The position numbers and the translations under genes were made by a program. The notes under the pieces are model-generated. The model was given only the letters and a program-made list of their open reading frames with translations, was not told the DNA's origin and made no database searches. 64,000 nt of DNA from positions 248,001 through 312,000 of the forward strand of contig NZ_NCEN01000004.1 of assembly GCF_002280675.1 (NCBI RefSeq), in the 5' to 3' direction. Of this stretch, positions 19,419 to 28,946 are shown piece by piece (position 1 is the stretch's first letter; every line of letters begins with the position of its first letter). Source of the stretch: Novosphingobium sp. 32-60-15. GTDB taxonomy: Bacteria > Pseudomonadota > Alphaproteobacteria > Sphingomonadales > Sphingomonadaceae.

Positions 19419-20885
19419 TCAGGCTTCGACCGGCGCGGTGGTGAGGCCCAGCGCCGGAATGCCGACCGAACGCCTGCCGCCGTAATCGGTGCGCACCACG
19501 ATCAAGTCGCTCTTTTCAAGGTGTTCCAGCAAGCGGCGGATGCGGCCCGATGAGCGGGTGCCGTAAATGGTGGCAAGAGCTTCGTCATCAGGGCACGGCG
19601 CACCTTCGGCCGCAGCGCGCGCCAACACGAGAAACGGGGCGAGCAGGTCATCGGCGACATCGCGGGCGATGTGCAACAGATCGGCCCATCGGGCTTCGCT
19701 GTCATCAGCGATACCAGCCACGGCCATGGCGAAGCGGCGGCGGAAAACGTTGAGGTCCATTCCCGGCAAGATGCGCAACATGCGACAGCGCACGGTGAAA
19801 TCCTGATAAAGCTGGGCGGCAGGCTGGAAAGTGCAGTCCGGCTCCAACGCCATTTCTGCCAGCACGGCGGCAATGCTGGCGGCGGTTTCTTCTGCGGCGA
19901 ACAGGCTGGGCTCAACCGGCGGTTCAACCTTTTCGCCCGCTGGCACAAATTCGGCGATCCGGCCGAGCAATTCATCGCTTTCCACCGGCACAACTTCCGG
20001 TTCGGGCGGGCGCGGAATGGGCTCCATAGCCAGTGGTTCTGACAGGAGGAGCGATTCCATGGCGGCACCGCCAGCATTGGGCAGTGGCATAAGCCCGTGA
20101 ATGACGTTGCGCGCGCTGGTCTGCACATCGGCGATGCGCACACCGACCGGACGGCGGGCGATGGCGGGGCCGAGGCCGAGGAAGTGACCACGTTCGAGAT
20201 CACGGATCTGTTCAGCCTGTTTGCGTTCCATGCCGAGCAGATCGGCAGCGCGGGCCATATCGATATCGAGGAATGTGCGGCCCATCAGGAAATTTGACGC
20301 TTCTGCCGCCACGTTCTTGGCAAGTTTTGCAAGGCGTTGTGTGGCGATGACGCCGGCAAGGCCGCGTTTGCGGCCACGGCACATCAGGTTGGTCATGGCT
20401 GACAAGCTGAGGCGGCGCACTTCGTCCGACACATCGCCAGCGGCTGCGGGCGCGAACATCTGCGCTTCATCGACCACGACGAGCGCGGGATACCATTCAT
20501 CGCGCGGGGCATCGAAGAGGGTGTTGAGGAAGACGGCGGCACAGCGCATCTGCGCTTCGAGTTCGAGGCCGTCCAGCGTGAGGATGACCGAGGCGCGGTG
20601 TTTGCGGATGCGCGCGGCCAGCTTGGCGATTTCAGCGGCGTCATAGGCCGAACCATCGACAACGACATGGCCGAAGGCATCAGCCAGTGTGACGAAATCG
20701 CCTTCGGGATCGATCACGACTTGTTGAACGATGCTGGCGCTTTGTTCAAGCAGACGGCGCAACAAATGCGACTTGCCCGACCCGCTGTTACCCTGCACCA
20801 GCAGGCGGGTGGCCAATAGCTCCTCGACGTCGATCCTGACAGGGGCGCCGGACCGGTCGGCACCGATGACTATGGTTGCGCTCAC
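19419..20885 (-). CDS. HerA-like ATP-binding protein (DUF87-type)
   Basis: About 488 residues. The start is uncertain: GTG 20885 gives the N-terminus SATIVIGADRSG, expected for the family, while TTG 20921 would add 12 residues. Visible are Walker A GNSGSGKSH, Walker B ALVVVDEAQMF, an arginine-rich RGRKRGLAGVIATQR (sensor/arginine-finger region) and the DLERGHFLGLG block. This is the HerA/FtsK-like ATPase family, often annotated as a helicase. No NurA partner is adjacent, so a DNA-end-resection role cannot be assumed. The C-terminal 220 residues are specific to this group. It converges on the DUF3237 gene. Confidence 0.8.
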   Translation of the reverse strand: MSATIVIGADRSGAPVRIDVEELLATRLLVQGNSGSGKSHLLRRLLEQSASIVQQVVIDPEGDFVTLADAFGHVVVDGSAYDAAEIAKLAARIRKHRASVILTLDGLELEAQMRCAAVFLNTLFDAPRDEWYPALVVVDEAQMFAPAAAGDVSDEVRRLSLSAMTNLMCRGRKRGLAGVIATQRLAKLAKNVAAEASNFLMGRTFLDIDMARAADLLGMERKQAEQIRDLERGHFLGLGPAIARRPVGVRIADVQTSARNVIHGLMPLPNAGGAAMESLLLSEPLAMEPIPRPPEPEVVPVESDELLGRIAEFVPAGEKVEPPVEPSLFAAEETAASIAAVLAEMALEPDCTFQPAAQLYQDFTVRCRMLRILPGMDLNVFRRRFAMAVAGIADDSEARWADLLHIARDVADDLLAPFLVLARAAAEGAPCPDDEALATIYGTRSSGRIRRLLEHLEKSDLIVVRTDYGGRRSVGIPALGLTTAPVEA

Positions 20886-20960
20886 GCTGGCTTCTGTGGC
20901 GTAGTGAGGCAGAGTCGGCAAGGCCGGACCTGCGCTATTTCCCCGACCTTATGGCAATAT

Positions 20961-21003
20961 GAAATAAGACGGCGACGTGGCCATTGTATGCCACGCCGCC
21001 GTC
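20961..21003 (-). terminator. Terminator downstream of ahpF
   Basis: Two 14-base arms (20968-20981 and 20990-21003) pair with a single mismatch across an 8-base loop and are followed on the minus strand by TTATTT. The position, 50 bp after the ahpF stop, fits the end of the ahpC-ahpF transcript. Confidence 0.6.
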
Positions 21004-21052
21004 CTGCGACCCGAAAGGGCTGAGGGGGAGCGCCCCTTCCGGAAACCGCTGA

Positions 21053-22609
21053 TTAGTTGCGGATCAAGTGATCGAAGGCTGAAAGTCCTGCCTTTGACCC
21101 CTCACCCATGGCGATGATGATCTGCTTGTACGGTACGGTCGTCGCATCACCTGCTGCAAACACGCCGGGAAGGCTGGTGGCGCCGCGCGCATCGACTTCA
21201 ATTTCACCGCGCGGAGACAATTCGATCGTGCCCTTCAGCCATTCAGTGTTGGGGACAAGGCCGATCTGCACGAAGATGCCTTCGAGTTCGACGGTGTGCA
21301 GTTCGTCGGTCTCGCGATCCTTATACACAAGGCCCGTTACCTTCGCGCCATCGCCGAGCACTTGCGTGGTGAGCGCTGAGGTTACGATGGTGACATTGGG
21401 CATCGAGCGCAGCTTTTTCTGCAAGACGGCATCGGCGCGCAACTGGTTGTCAAATTCGATCAGCGTGACGTGCGCGACGATCCCGGCAAGATCGATTGCG
21501 GCCTCAACACCCGAATTGCCGCCGCCGATGACCGCCGTGCGCTTGCCCTTGAACAGCGGGCCATCGCAGTGCGGGCAATAGGCGACGCCCTTGTTGCGAT
21601 ATTCATCTTCGCCGGGCGCATTCATCTGCCTCCAGCGAGCGCCGGTGGAAAGGATGAGCGTCTTGGTCTTCAGGCTGGCGCCGTTTTCAAGACGAATTTC
21701 GTGCAGGCCATCTGCGCCTGCGGGCACAAGTTCGATGGCCTTTTGCAGGTTCATCACGTCAACTTCGTATTCCTTGACGTGCTGTTCCAGTTGAGCAACC
21801 AGCTTTGGCCCTTCGGTGTGCTGGACCGAGATGAAGTTTTCGATGCCCATCGTATCAAGCACTTGCCCGCCAAAACGTTCGGCAACGACACCGGTACGGA
21901 CGCCTTTGCGGGCAGCGTAGATAGCCGCAGCAGCGCCAGCAGGGCCGCCGCCGATGATCAGGACATCGAACGGGTCCTTCGCGCCGATCTTTTCAGCAGC
22001 ACGCGAGGCGGCATTCGTATCCAGCTTTGCCACGATCTGCGCGAGGTCCATGCGGCCTGAACCGAAAGGCTGGCCGTTCAGGAATACGGTGGGCACAGCC
22101 ATGATCTGGCGACGCTCAACCTCTTCCTTGTACAGTGCACCATCGATGGCGACGTGGGTGATATTGGGGTTCAGCGCAGCCATGATGTTCAGCGCCTGCA
22201 CCACATCAGGGCAGTTCTGGCAGGTCAGCGAGAAAAACGTTTCAAAGTGCAGCGGGCCATCAAGGCCGCGCACCTGATCAAGCAGATCGGCGTCCTCCTT
22301 GGGCGGGTGGCCGCCGACATGCAGCAGGGCGAGGACGAGCGAGGTGAATTCGTGCCCCATGGGCAGGCCAGCGAACACGGCTTGCGCGCGGCCTTCATCG
22401 GCCCGGATCGCAAAGCTGGGTGCGCGTTCATCCGTGCCATCAAAACGGGCGGTTACCTTGTCAGACTGGGCCGCAATCTCTTCGACGAGCGAGCGCATTT
22501 CGGCCGACTTGGGCGATTGATCAAGGGTTGCGACCAGTTCGACCGGACGGCGCAGGTTGGCAAGATAGGCCTTGAGCTGGGCGGTGGTTGGGGCGTCGAG
22601 TACGGACAT
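21053..22609 (-). CDS. ahpF: Alkyl hydroperoxide reductase subunit F
   Basis: 518 residues from ATG 22609; the open frame extends upstream but has no homology there. AhpF uses NAD(P)H and FAD to re-reduce AhpC. It has an N-terminal double thioredoxin-like domain with the CQNC redox pair, an FAD motif [19 protein letters not shown], the CPHC active-site pair in VAYCPHCDG, and an NAD motif [16 protein letters not shown]. It lies 177 bp downstream of ahpC with a hairpin between, so it may be expressed at a lower level. Confidence 0.95.
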   Translation of the reverse strand: MSVLDAPTTAQLKAYLANLRRPVELVATLDQSPKSAEMRSLVEEIAAQSDKVTARFDGTDERAPSFAIRADEGRAQAVFAGLPMGHEFTSLVLALLHVGGHPPKEDADLLDQVRGLDGPLHFETFFSLTCQNCPDVVQALNIMAALNPNITHVAIDGALYKEEVERRQIMAVPTVFLNGQPFGSGRMDLAQIVAKLDTNAASRAAEKIGAKDPFDVLIIGGGPAGAAAAIYAARKGVRTGVVAERFGGQVLDTMGIENFISVQHTEGPKLVAQLEQHVKEYEVDVMNLQKAIELVPAGADGLHEIRLENGASLKTKTLILSTGARWRQMNAPGEDEYRNKGVAYCPHCDGPLFKGKRTAVIGGGNSGVEAAIDLAGIVAHVTLIEFDNQLRADAVLQKKLRSMPNVTIVTSALTTQVLGDGAKVTGLVYKDRETDELHTVELEGIFVQIGLVPNTEWLKGTIELSPRGEIEVDARGATSLPGVFAAGDATTVPYKQIIIAMGEGSKAGLSAFDHLIRN

Positions 22610-22744
22610 GGAAGCAAACCTTTCGGGCATACGGCACCGCACGTCACCGGCTGGTCGGCGCGCGGAATAGCGTTGCGGGGAGTATCGAGAAATCGTGGAA
22701 CCGGTCGGCCGCCCAGCTTTGGCACGGCCCGTCCGGGGAAAACT

Positions 22745-22778
22745 GGAAGGAGTGGGCCCCACGAGGCCCGCCCCTTCC
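22745..22778 (-). terminator. Hairpin terminator or attenuator between ahpC and ahpF
   Basis: The arms GGAAGGAGTGGGCC (22745-22758) and GGCCCGCCCCTTCC (22765-22778) form a long GC-rich stem. On the minus strand it is preceded by a T run and followed by AGTTTTCC. It probably ends many ahpC transcripts and lets some read through into ahpF. Confidence 0.6.
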
Positions 22779-22786
22779 AAAAAACA

Positions 22787-23350
22787 TCAGATCTTGCCGA
22801 CGAGGTCGAATGACGGAGCAAGCGTTTCGCCGCCTTCTTCCCACTTGGCAGGGCAAACCTGGCCTGGATTTTCACGCCAGTACTTGGCAGCCTTGATCTT
22901 GCGCAGCAATTCGGTTGCGTTGCGGCCCACGCCTTCTGGCGTGATTTCAACGAGCTGGATCGTGCCGTCAGGATCGGTCACGAAAGTGCCACGGTCCGCA
23001 AGGCCGACGCCTTCGCGCAGGATGCCGAAGTTGTTCGAGATGGTGTGGTTCTGGTCGCCCAGCATGTAGTAGTTGATCTTGCCAACTGCTGGCGAGCTGT
23101 CGTGCCATGCCTTGTGGCTGAAGTGCGTGTCGGTGGATACCGAATAGACTTCGACGCCCATACCCTGAAGTTCGCCATAGATGTTGGCGAGATCTTCGAG
23201 TTCGGTCGGGCAGACGAAGGTAAAGTCGGCTGGGTAGAAGAAGAATACGCCCCACTTGCCGACGACGTCCGCATCGCTGACATCAACGAACTTGCCCTGA
23301 TGGTAGGCAGTTGCCTGGAACGGGAGAAGCTTGGTTCCGACGATCGACAT
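22787..23350 (-). CDS. ahpC: Alkyl hydroperoxide reductase subunit C (peroxiredoxin)
   Basis: 187 residues from ATG 23350 ([11 protein letters not shown]), with AAGGA about 10 bases upstream; an earlier in-frame start lacks homology. It is a typical 2-Cys peroxiredoxin: peroxidatic Cys in [12 protein letters not shown] and resolving Cys in [11 protein letters not shown]. It reduces hydrogen peroxide and organic peroxides with AhpF as reductant. The 343-bp upstream gap is shared with the divergent efflux operon. No oxyR lies nearby. Confidence 0.97.
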   Translation of the reverse strand: MSIVGTKLLPFQATAYHQGKFVDVSDADVVGKWGVFFFYPADFTFVCPTELEDLANIYGELQGMGVEVYSVSTDTHFSHKAWHDSSPAVGKINYYMLGDQNHTISNNFGILREGVGLADRGTFVTDPDGTIQLVEITPEGVGRNATELLRKIKAAKYWRENPGQVCPAKWEEGGETLAPSFDLVGKI

Positions 23351-23693
23351 AAGCTCAAATCCTTCTGATTGGTCGGTTGGGAAACACTGTGTGATGCTGA
23401 GGTAGTGCATCGGAGTCGCTTTTTCCAATGAGCAATTCCGCCCTCATTGATTGAGTTAATCGATCAATAGCGAGATTATTGACAGTTCAGTTAGTGAACA
23501 ATGCATTGTCGGGTTCGGTGGACTCATCTGATGAAGCGCTGAAAACTGAGGCAAAATGGACGTTTAGAACCTTAAAATGCATTTTCTGCAGGGGTCGTGG
23601 CAATTTGTGCACTTGTCAAAACGGCCGCAACAAACCAAGTGGCAAAGTGCAACGAAACGAATTCGTTCAATTTAAGTCACAATTGGAAGATCC
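23351..23693. promoter_or_regulatory. Divergent promoter region between ahpC and the efflux operon
   Basis: 343 bp without a gene. It holds several dyads: ATTGAT/ATCAAT around 23446-23468, the GTTCA/TGAAC operator within a promoter (listed separately), and a 12-bp palindrome AAAATGCATTTT at 23574-23585. The region is AT-rich compared with the flanking genes. I see no ORF with a ribosome site in it. Confidence 0.5.
23479..23507 (+). promoter_or_regulatory. Promoter with embedded operator for the efflux operon
   Basis: TTGACA (23479-23484) can serve as -35, with a weak -10 TGCATT 17 bases on. The spacer contains the inverted repeat GTTCA-GTTAG-TGAAC (23485-23499). An operator lying between -35 and -10 is the usual arrangement for TetR repressors, and a TetR gene ends this efflux locus. 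Confidence 0.5.
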
Positions 23694-24836
23694 ATGGCAG
23701 CCTCCACTGAAACGCTCTCCCCAGCCGATGCAGCAACCAATTCCGGTGACGGACGCAAGAAGACTGTTGGCCGTGTGGTCATGGGCGTCCTTGCCCTTGG
23801 CGCTGCGTACGGGGCCTATTCGCTTTACGGTTATCAAACTGTCGGGCGGTATATGCAGGAGACCAATGACGCTTATGTGAAAGCCGATGGCGTCGCGGTG
23901 AGTTCGAAGCTTGCGGGATATGTTCGCGCAGTGCCTGTTGCGGAAAATCAGGCCATCGCAGCGGGCGGGCTTTTGGTGCAGATTGATCCGAGCGACTTTT
24001 CAACACGGTTGGCGCAGGCCAGCGCGCAAGTTGAAGTGGCGCGAGCAACCGAGGCTGCGACTTTGGCATCGATTAACGAAGCGCGGTCTGCGGTTGGCCA
24101 AGCGCAGGCGGCGCTGGCTGCCAGCCAACGCGATTTGGCGTACCTGAATGGCGAAGTCACGCGGTTCAGGCCTTTGGTGGTAAGCGGTGCAGAACCGCGC
24201 CAGATGCTGGACCAGCTGACTGCCAACCGTGACAAGGCCTCTGCCGATGTTTCGGCCAAGCAGGCGATGCTGGAAGCAGCAAACGACCGTGTGGTGAGCG
24301 CTCGGGCGCAAGCGGGCCAATCCGCCGCGCAGATCAAAGCGGCACAAGCGCAACGCGATGCGGCCGGGAACGATCTGGGCACGACCAGGATCACCGCGCC
24401 AGTTGCAGGACGCATTGGCAATTCAACGGTTCGAGTGGGCCAATTTGTCCAACCCGGCCAACGGTTGATGACGATTGTGCCCACGCAAGCGCTTTATGTT
24501 GAGGCCAATTTCAAGGAAACCCAGATTGGCCTGATGCGCGCGGGACAGCCGGTCAAGATCAGTGTCGACGCGTTGCCCGATGTGGATTTCCACGGAACGG
24601 TTGAAAGCATCACTCCGGGAACGGGCGCAAACTTTTCAATGATCCCGCCGCAAAACGCGACTGGCAACTTCACCAAAATCGTCCAGCGCGTGCCTGTGCG
24701 CATCCGTCTGAATGCAGGGCCTGAATCCCGCAAAGTGCTGGTGCCAGGACTGTCATTGACGGTCGAAGTCGATACGCGGTCAGCAAAATCTGCGGTCGAG
24801 GCAATCCGCAAAGAACAGGAACAGGTGGCCAAGTGA
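23694..24836 (+). CDS. emrA: Membrane fusion protein of an EmrAB-type efflux pump
   Basis: 380 residues, HlyD/EmrA family. A single membrane anchor lies at about residues 27-46 (VVMGVLALGAAYGAYSLYGY). The lipoyl half-motif TNDAYVKADGVAVSSKLAGYV follows, then a long helical hairpin rich in Ala/Gln and the beta-barrel segment RITAPVAGRIGNSTVRVGQFV. It should bridge the inner-membrane pump to the outer-membrane channel. It overlaps the pump gene by 4 bp (GTGA). Confidence 0.92.
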   Translation: MAASTETLSPADAATNSGDGRKKTVGRVVMGVLALGAAYGAYSLYGYQTVGRYMQETNDAYVKADGVAVSSKLAGYVRAVPVAENQAIAAGGLLVQIDPSDFSTRLAQASAQVEVARATEAATLASINEARSAVGQAQAALAASQRDLAYLNGEVTRFRPLVVSGAEPRQMLDQLTANRDKASADVSAKQAMLEAANDRVVSARAQAGQSAAQIKAAQAQRDAAGNDLGTTRITAPVAGRIGNSTVRVGQFVQPGQRLMTIVPTQALYVEANFKETQIGLMRAGQPVKISVDALPDVDFHGTVESITPGTGANFSMIPPQNATGNFTKIVQRVPVRIRLNAGPESRKVLVPGLSLTVEVDTRSAKSAVEAIRKEQEQVAK

Positions 24837-26428
24837 GCGCCCCTGCGACAACCTTGGATGACGCAGAGGCTTTACCCCTAGAGCCGGCGCAGCCTGAAAA
24901 GGCTAATGTTGCGGCGTGGCTGGGTGTTGCGGCAGGCGCCATCGGATCATTGATGGCAACGCTCGACATTTCGATCGTTAATGCTTCTCTGCCAACAATC
25001 CAAGGCGAGATCGGCGCGTCTGCGAGCGAAGGAACGTGGCTGGCCACTTCCTATCTTGTTGCAGAAATCATCATCATCCCGTTGACAGGCTGGCTGGCCC
25101 GGGTGTTTGGGCTCCGCCAGTTCCTCATTTTTGCGGCGACATTTTTCACCTTCTTTTCCGTCGTCTGCGGGCTGTCTACATCTCTAACAATGATGATTGT
25201 CGGGCGTGTTGGCCAAGGCCTGACCGGCGGCGCCATGATCCCGACCGCCTTGACAATCATCGCCACGCGCCTGCCCAAATCACAACAGCCGATTGGCACC
25301 GCGATCTTCGGACTGACGGCGATCATGGGCCCGGTGCTCGGACCACTTGTCGGGGGCTGGCTGACTGAAAACTTTAGCTGGCATTATGCATTCTTCATCA
25401 ACGTCCCGATCGGTGCAATCCTTATGGCCCTTTTGCTCCTGGGCTTGCCAAAAAGCCGGATGCATCTGGACGAACTGGTGAATGCCGATTGGCTTGGCGT
25501 GTTGGGCATGGTGCTCGGCCTTGGCGGGCTGACCGTTGTGCTGGAAGAAGGCCACCGCGAACAGTGGTTTGAATCCGGGACGATCTGGCGTCTGTCAGCA
25601 CTGACCTTGCTTGGTTTTGTGATGATCGGCATCGGTCAGGTTTATGCCAAACGACCCGTCGTGAAGCTAGCCTTGCTGCGCAACCGCGCGTTTGCCTCGG
25701 TGTTTCTGCTAGGGACAGTTCTGGGCGGATCGATGTACGGCACCGCCTATGTTATTCCGCAATTTCTGGCAGGCATTGCCAATTACAACGCGATGCAAGC
25801 AGGCCTGATCGTATTCCTCACCGGCGTACCGGCGATGATGATGATGCCGTTTTTCCCAATCCTTCTGGCGCGCGTCGATCTTAGGGTGATCGTCGCCACT
25901 GGCATGATCCTGCTGGCGACATCGTGCTACATTGACATTGAACTTACCGCTGAATCGCGCGGCGGCGATTTCGTTGTTTCGCAATTGCTACGCGGTCTTG
26001 GCACCGTGTTTTGCATGATGTTCCTCAATCAGGCCGCGATCAGTTCTGTTTCTATCGAAGATGCAGGCGACGGGGCTGGCTTGTTTAACGCCGGACGCAA
26101 TCTGGGCGGGTCAGTCGGCCTTGCCCTTCTGGCTACGTTACAAGACGGACGCATGGAGTACCATCGTTGGACAATCCATAGCGCCCTGAGCGCGAATGAT
26201 GGAGCAGTCCAAGGCTGGGTAAACCAGCAAACCATGGCATTCGGTGGGGGGCCTGAAGGCACCGAAACAGCCATGCGCATGCTTGATGGTATGGTTACAC
26301 GCGACGCTCTGGTCATGGCTTTCGGCGATGATTTCATGGCTTTGACGATCGCAATTTTGCTGGTCACGCCCCTCGTTCTGTTTCTGCGCCCACTTCCCGA
26401 AGGCTATAACCCGAAGGTTTCGCACTGA
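24833..26428 (+). CDS. emrB: DHA2-family (EmrB/QacA) drug:proton antiporter
   Basis: 531 residues with 14 predicted membrane segments. It carries motif A-like and DHA2 signatures: LMATLDISIVNASLPTIQ at the first segment (motif D1), GRVGQGLTGGAMIPTALT (segment 4) and GLTAIMGPVLGPLVGGWL (motif C, antiporter). It starts at GTG inside the emrA stop and ends overlapping the outer-membrane gene by one base. Substrates are unknown; the family exports hydrophobic drugs and uncouplers. Confidence 0.93.
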   Translation: MSAPATTLDDAEALPLEPAQPEKANVAAWLGVAAGAIGSLMATLDISIVNASLPTIQGEIGASASEGTWLATSYLVAEIIIIPLTGWLARVFGLRQFLIFAATFFTFFSVVCGLSTSLTMMIVGRVGQGLTGGAMIPTALTIIATRLPKSQQPIGTAIFGLTAIMGPVLGPLVGGWLTENFSWHYAFFINVPIGAILMALLLLGLPKSRMHLDELVNADWLGVLGMVLGLGGLTVVLEEGHREQWFESGTIWRLSALTLLGFVMIGIGQVYAKRPVVKLALLRNRAFASVFLLGTVLGGSMYGTAYVIPQFLAGIANYNAMQAGLIVFLTGVPAMMMMPFFPILLARVDLRVIVATGMILLATSCYIDIELTAESRGGDFVVSQLLRGLGTVFCMMFLNQAAISSVSIEDAGDGAGLFNAGRNLGGSVGLALLATLQDGRMEYHRWTIHSALSANDGAVQGWVNQQTMAFGGGPEGTETAMRMLDGMVTRDALVMAFGDDFMALTIAILLVTPLVLFLRPLPEGYNPKVSH

Positions 26429-27870
26429 TGTTTGCAATCAACCTAACCCGCACCACCGGCCTGACGGCATTGGTCGCGGCACTGCTTTCAGGCTGCACCA
26501 CTGTTGGTCCAAATTACGCAGGAGCCCCTGACGCAGCCCCGCAGGCCACGGGGCGTTCCGGCTTTTTGCGCGCGCCCGATGCGTTGGCGCAAGCGCCTTC
26601 AGCTCGGTGGTGGGAAAGCCTGAATGATCCGGTGTTGGATCAGATGATCAATGAGGCATTGGCCAGTTCGCCGGCCTTGGCCGCTGCGAACGCAAGAGTT
26701 GCGCAATCACGTGCATCGCTGGCCGCAAGCAAGACGGCTGCACTGCCATCACTGAACACGTCATTCTCTGCGCCTTATATCAACGTGCCAGGCAATCTGG
26801 TTGGTGATGGCGGGGGACGCGATGAATTGAATGCCTACAATCTCGGCTTTGATGCGGCCTGGGAGATTGATTTGTTCGGTGGCCAGCGCCGCAAAGTGGA
26901 AGCCGCAACCGCGCGCGCCGAAGCTTCTGAAGCTAGCGCTGCCGATGCTGTTGTTACTTTGTCGGCCGAAATTGCGCGGGCCTATGTCGGGCTGCGCGCA
27001 AGGCAAGCCATGCATAAGCTGCAAAGCCGTCAGGTTGAAATTGATCGGGCGTTGACGGGACTTGCGCAACAACGTCTCAAAGCGGGCACTACGTCTGCTC
27101 AACCTTTGAATGCGGCTGAAGCAGAAGCCTTTTCCAGCGAGGCGTCTCTGGCAAAAACGGGTGCAGAGATTGCTGTGCTGATGGATCAGCTTGCCGTTTT
27201 AACAGGCAAAGAGCCGGGGGCGCTTGATGCAACTCTCAACCAGGTAGCGGCAATTCCGTTGCCACCTGCCCGCGTTGCCGTGGGCGACCCGGCATCGCTT
27301 TTGCGCAGCAGGCCTGACGTCCGCACAGCAGAGCGCCAGCTTGCAGCAGCCAGCGCTGACGTGGGCATTCAAGTGGCCAATAGATTTCCGAAGATCAGCT
27401 TTCTTGGCCTACTCGGGCTTGGCGGACAGAACATTGGCGATGTGTTTGATCCGGGCAACATTGTGGGACTGGCTCTGCCCCGCCTCAACTGGAGCATATT
27501 TGACGGGGGGCGCGCTGAACGTCAGGTTGACGGTGCCAAAAGCGCTTTGGCCGAAGCCGAGGCCAAGTATCGGCAATCGGTGCTCGGGGCGCTTCAAGAT
27601 GCCGAAGGTTCGCTTGCCCGGTTTGGCGCACAACGCATCGCCTTTGCGCGCGCACTCGACGCAGAGCAGCGCAGCGCGCATTCCTTGAAGTTGCAAAGAC
27701 AACGCCTTTCTGCAGGGACTGGAAGCCTGTCAGATACGTTCAACGCGGAACGGATGGCGTTGCAAATGTCGATGGCGGTTGCAAGTTCGCAAGCTGATTT
27801 GACGACCGCATTCGTCGCGGTGGAAAAGGCGCTCGGCCTTGGCTGGCAAACTCCTGAGGCGCAGAAATGA
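26428..27870 (+). CDS. NodT/OprM-family outer membrane efflux lipoprotein
   Basis: 480 residues, TolC-like channel. A lipoprotein signal ends in LLSGC (Cys24). Two repeats of the OEP domain follow, with the family segments PVLDQMINEALASSPALAAA and RSRPDVRTAERQLAAASAD and the long helices of the periplasmic tunnel. The third gene of the operon, it completes a tripartite pump that spans the whole envelope. Confidence 0.93.
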   Translation: MFAINLTRTTGLTALVAALLSGCTTVGPNYAGAPDAAPQATGRSGFLRAPDALAQAPSARWWESLNDPVLDQMINEALASSPALAAANARVAQSRASLAASKTAALPSLNTSFSAPYINVPGNLVGDGGGRDELNAYNLGFDAAWEIDLFGGQRRKVEAATARAEASEASAADAVVTLSAEIARAYVGLRARQAMHKLQSRQVEIDRALTGLAQQRLKAGTTSAQPLNAAEAEAFSSEASLAKTGAEIAVLMDQLAVLTGKEPGALDATLNQVAAIPLPPARVAVGDPASLLRSRPDVRTAERQLAAASADVGIQVANRFPKISFLGLLGLGGQNIGDVFDPGNIVGLALPRLNWSIFDGGRAERQVDGAKSALAEAEAKYRQSVLGALQDAEGSLARFGAQRIAFARALDAEQRSAHSLKLQRQRLSAGTGSLSDTFNAERMALQMSMAVASSQADLTTAFVAVEKALGLGWQTPEAQK

Positions 27871-28096
27871 GCCGGTTTCGTCCATTTTATAGTATCTTGA
27901 TTCTGCCACAGGTTGAGGCAATATCTTCCCATGATACGCCGAAAAGGCGAGGAGTTGGGACAGATGCGCTGGATTTCGGATGCAAGTTGCCGTATTTGGC
28001 AGGCCTATTGCCAGGGGCTGGTTATGTCGAGCCCGGTTCCACGGCTGGACTGGTGGTGGACGTGCGAACGCGACAGAAAGCAGAGTGTCGCTGGTG

Positions 28097-28783
28097 ATGG
28101 CAAACAATCCAGCCAAATCGACGAAACTACCGTCCACTGATCAGGAATATCTGACACCTGCAGCAGAGCCTTGTAGTCGGCGCGGCCGACCGTCGCTTGA
28201 AGAGGCCCAAAGATTACCATCGCGGATATTACAAGCGGGTTGGGAAGTTTTGGCTGAACACGGGTTCGAAAATTTCACGTTCGACCGCATCGCCCGCCAC
28301 GCTCGTATTGGCAAAGTAACCATTTACAATCGCTTTGCCGGTAAAGCAGAATTTCTGGAAGCACTGCTGAAATTCAAGGTGACAGAACGCCGCATGTCGA
28401 TCCTTGCGGTTGGTGCGCACTTACCCTTGATCGAAAGTTTCTGCCAGCGCGCCGTGGCCGTGATTGAAATCATGCTGTCACCCGAAGGCGTGATGATGGA
28501 GCGCCTGCTCGACTGGTGCGATCAGGAATTTGGTGATGGCGTGAAAAATTATCGTTACGCGATGTATGAAGACGCGCTTATCCATATCGAAGCGCAGTTG
28601 AAAGAAGCAGCCTCGCAACAAGGATTTGTCGTCAGAGACGTGCCGCTCGCCGCGCGTTTCTGGATAGAGGGCCTGCTTGGTCATGCGCGGTTTTTGGGCA
28701 GCGTTTGCAAGTTTGATCGCGAAGAGACGGAATGTTGGGCCCGCCATTATTCCGAATTCTACTTTGCAGCATGGCGTGCATGA
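28097..28783 (+). CDS. TetR-family regulator of the efflux operon
   Basis: 228 residues from ATG 28097; the upstream part of the open frame has no TetR features. The helix-turn-helix is at about residues 45-75 (FENFTFDRIARHARIGKVTIYNRFAGKAEFLEALL). The C-terminal ligand domain is of the AefR-like type. It lies 226 bp downstream of the pump genes on the same strand, so it is likely the local repressor; the dyad inside the pump promoter at 23485-23499 is the probable site. The start codon choice is uncertain. Confidence 0.85.
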   Translation: MANNPAKSTKLPSTDQEYLTPAAEPCSRRGRPSLEEAQRLPSRILQAGWEVLAEHGFENFTFDRIARHARIGKVTIYNRFAGKAEFLEALLKFKVTERRMSILAVGAHLPLIESFCQRAVAVIEIMLSPEGVMMERLLDWCDQEFGDGVKNYRYAMYEDALIHIEAQLKEAASQQGFVVRDVPLAARFWIEGLLGHARFLGSVCKFDREETECWARHYSEFYFAAWRA

Positions 28784-28946
28784 TTAAGCTGCAGATATGC
28801 AGGACGACAGCACCAATTTGAAGCGAACGGATCATTTTCTCTAAGCTGCTGAAGCTTGTTTCTGCCACCAAAGGATTGGCAATCTATCTCGCATTACCGC
28901 TGCCAGCGACTATGGTAAGCCGGTGTTTTCTAAGGAGACGCTTAAC

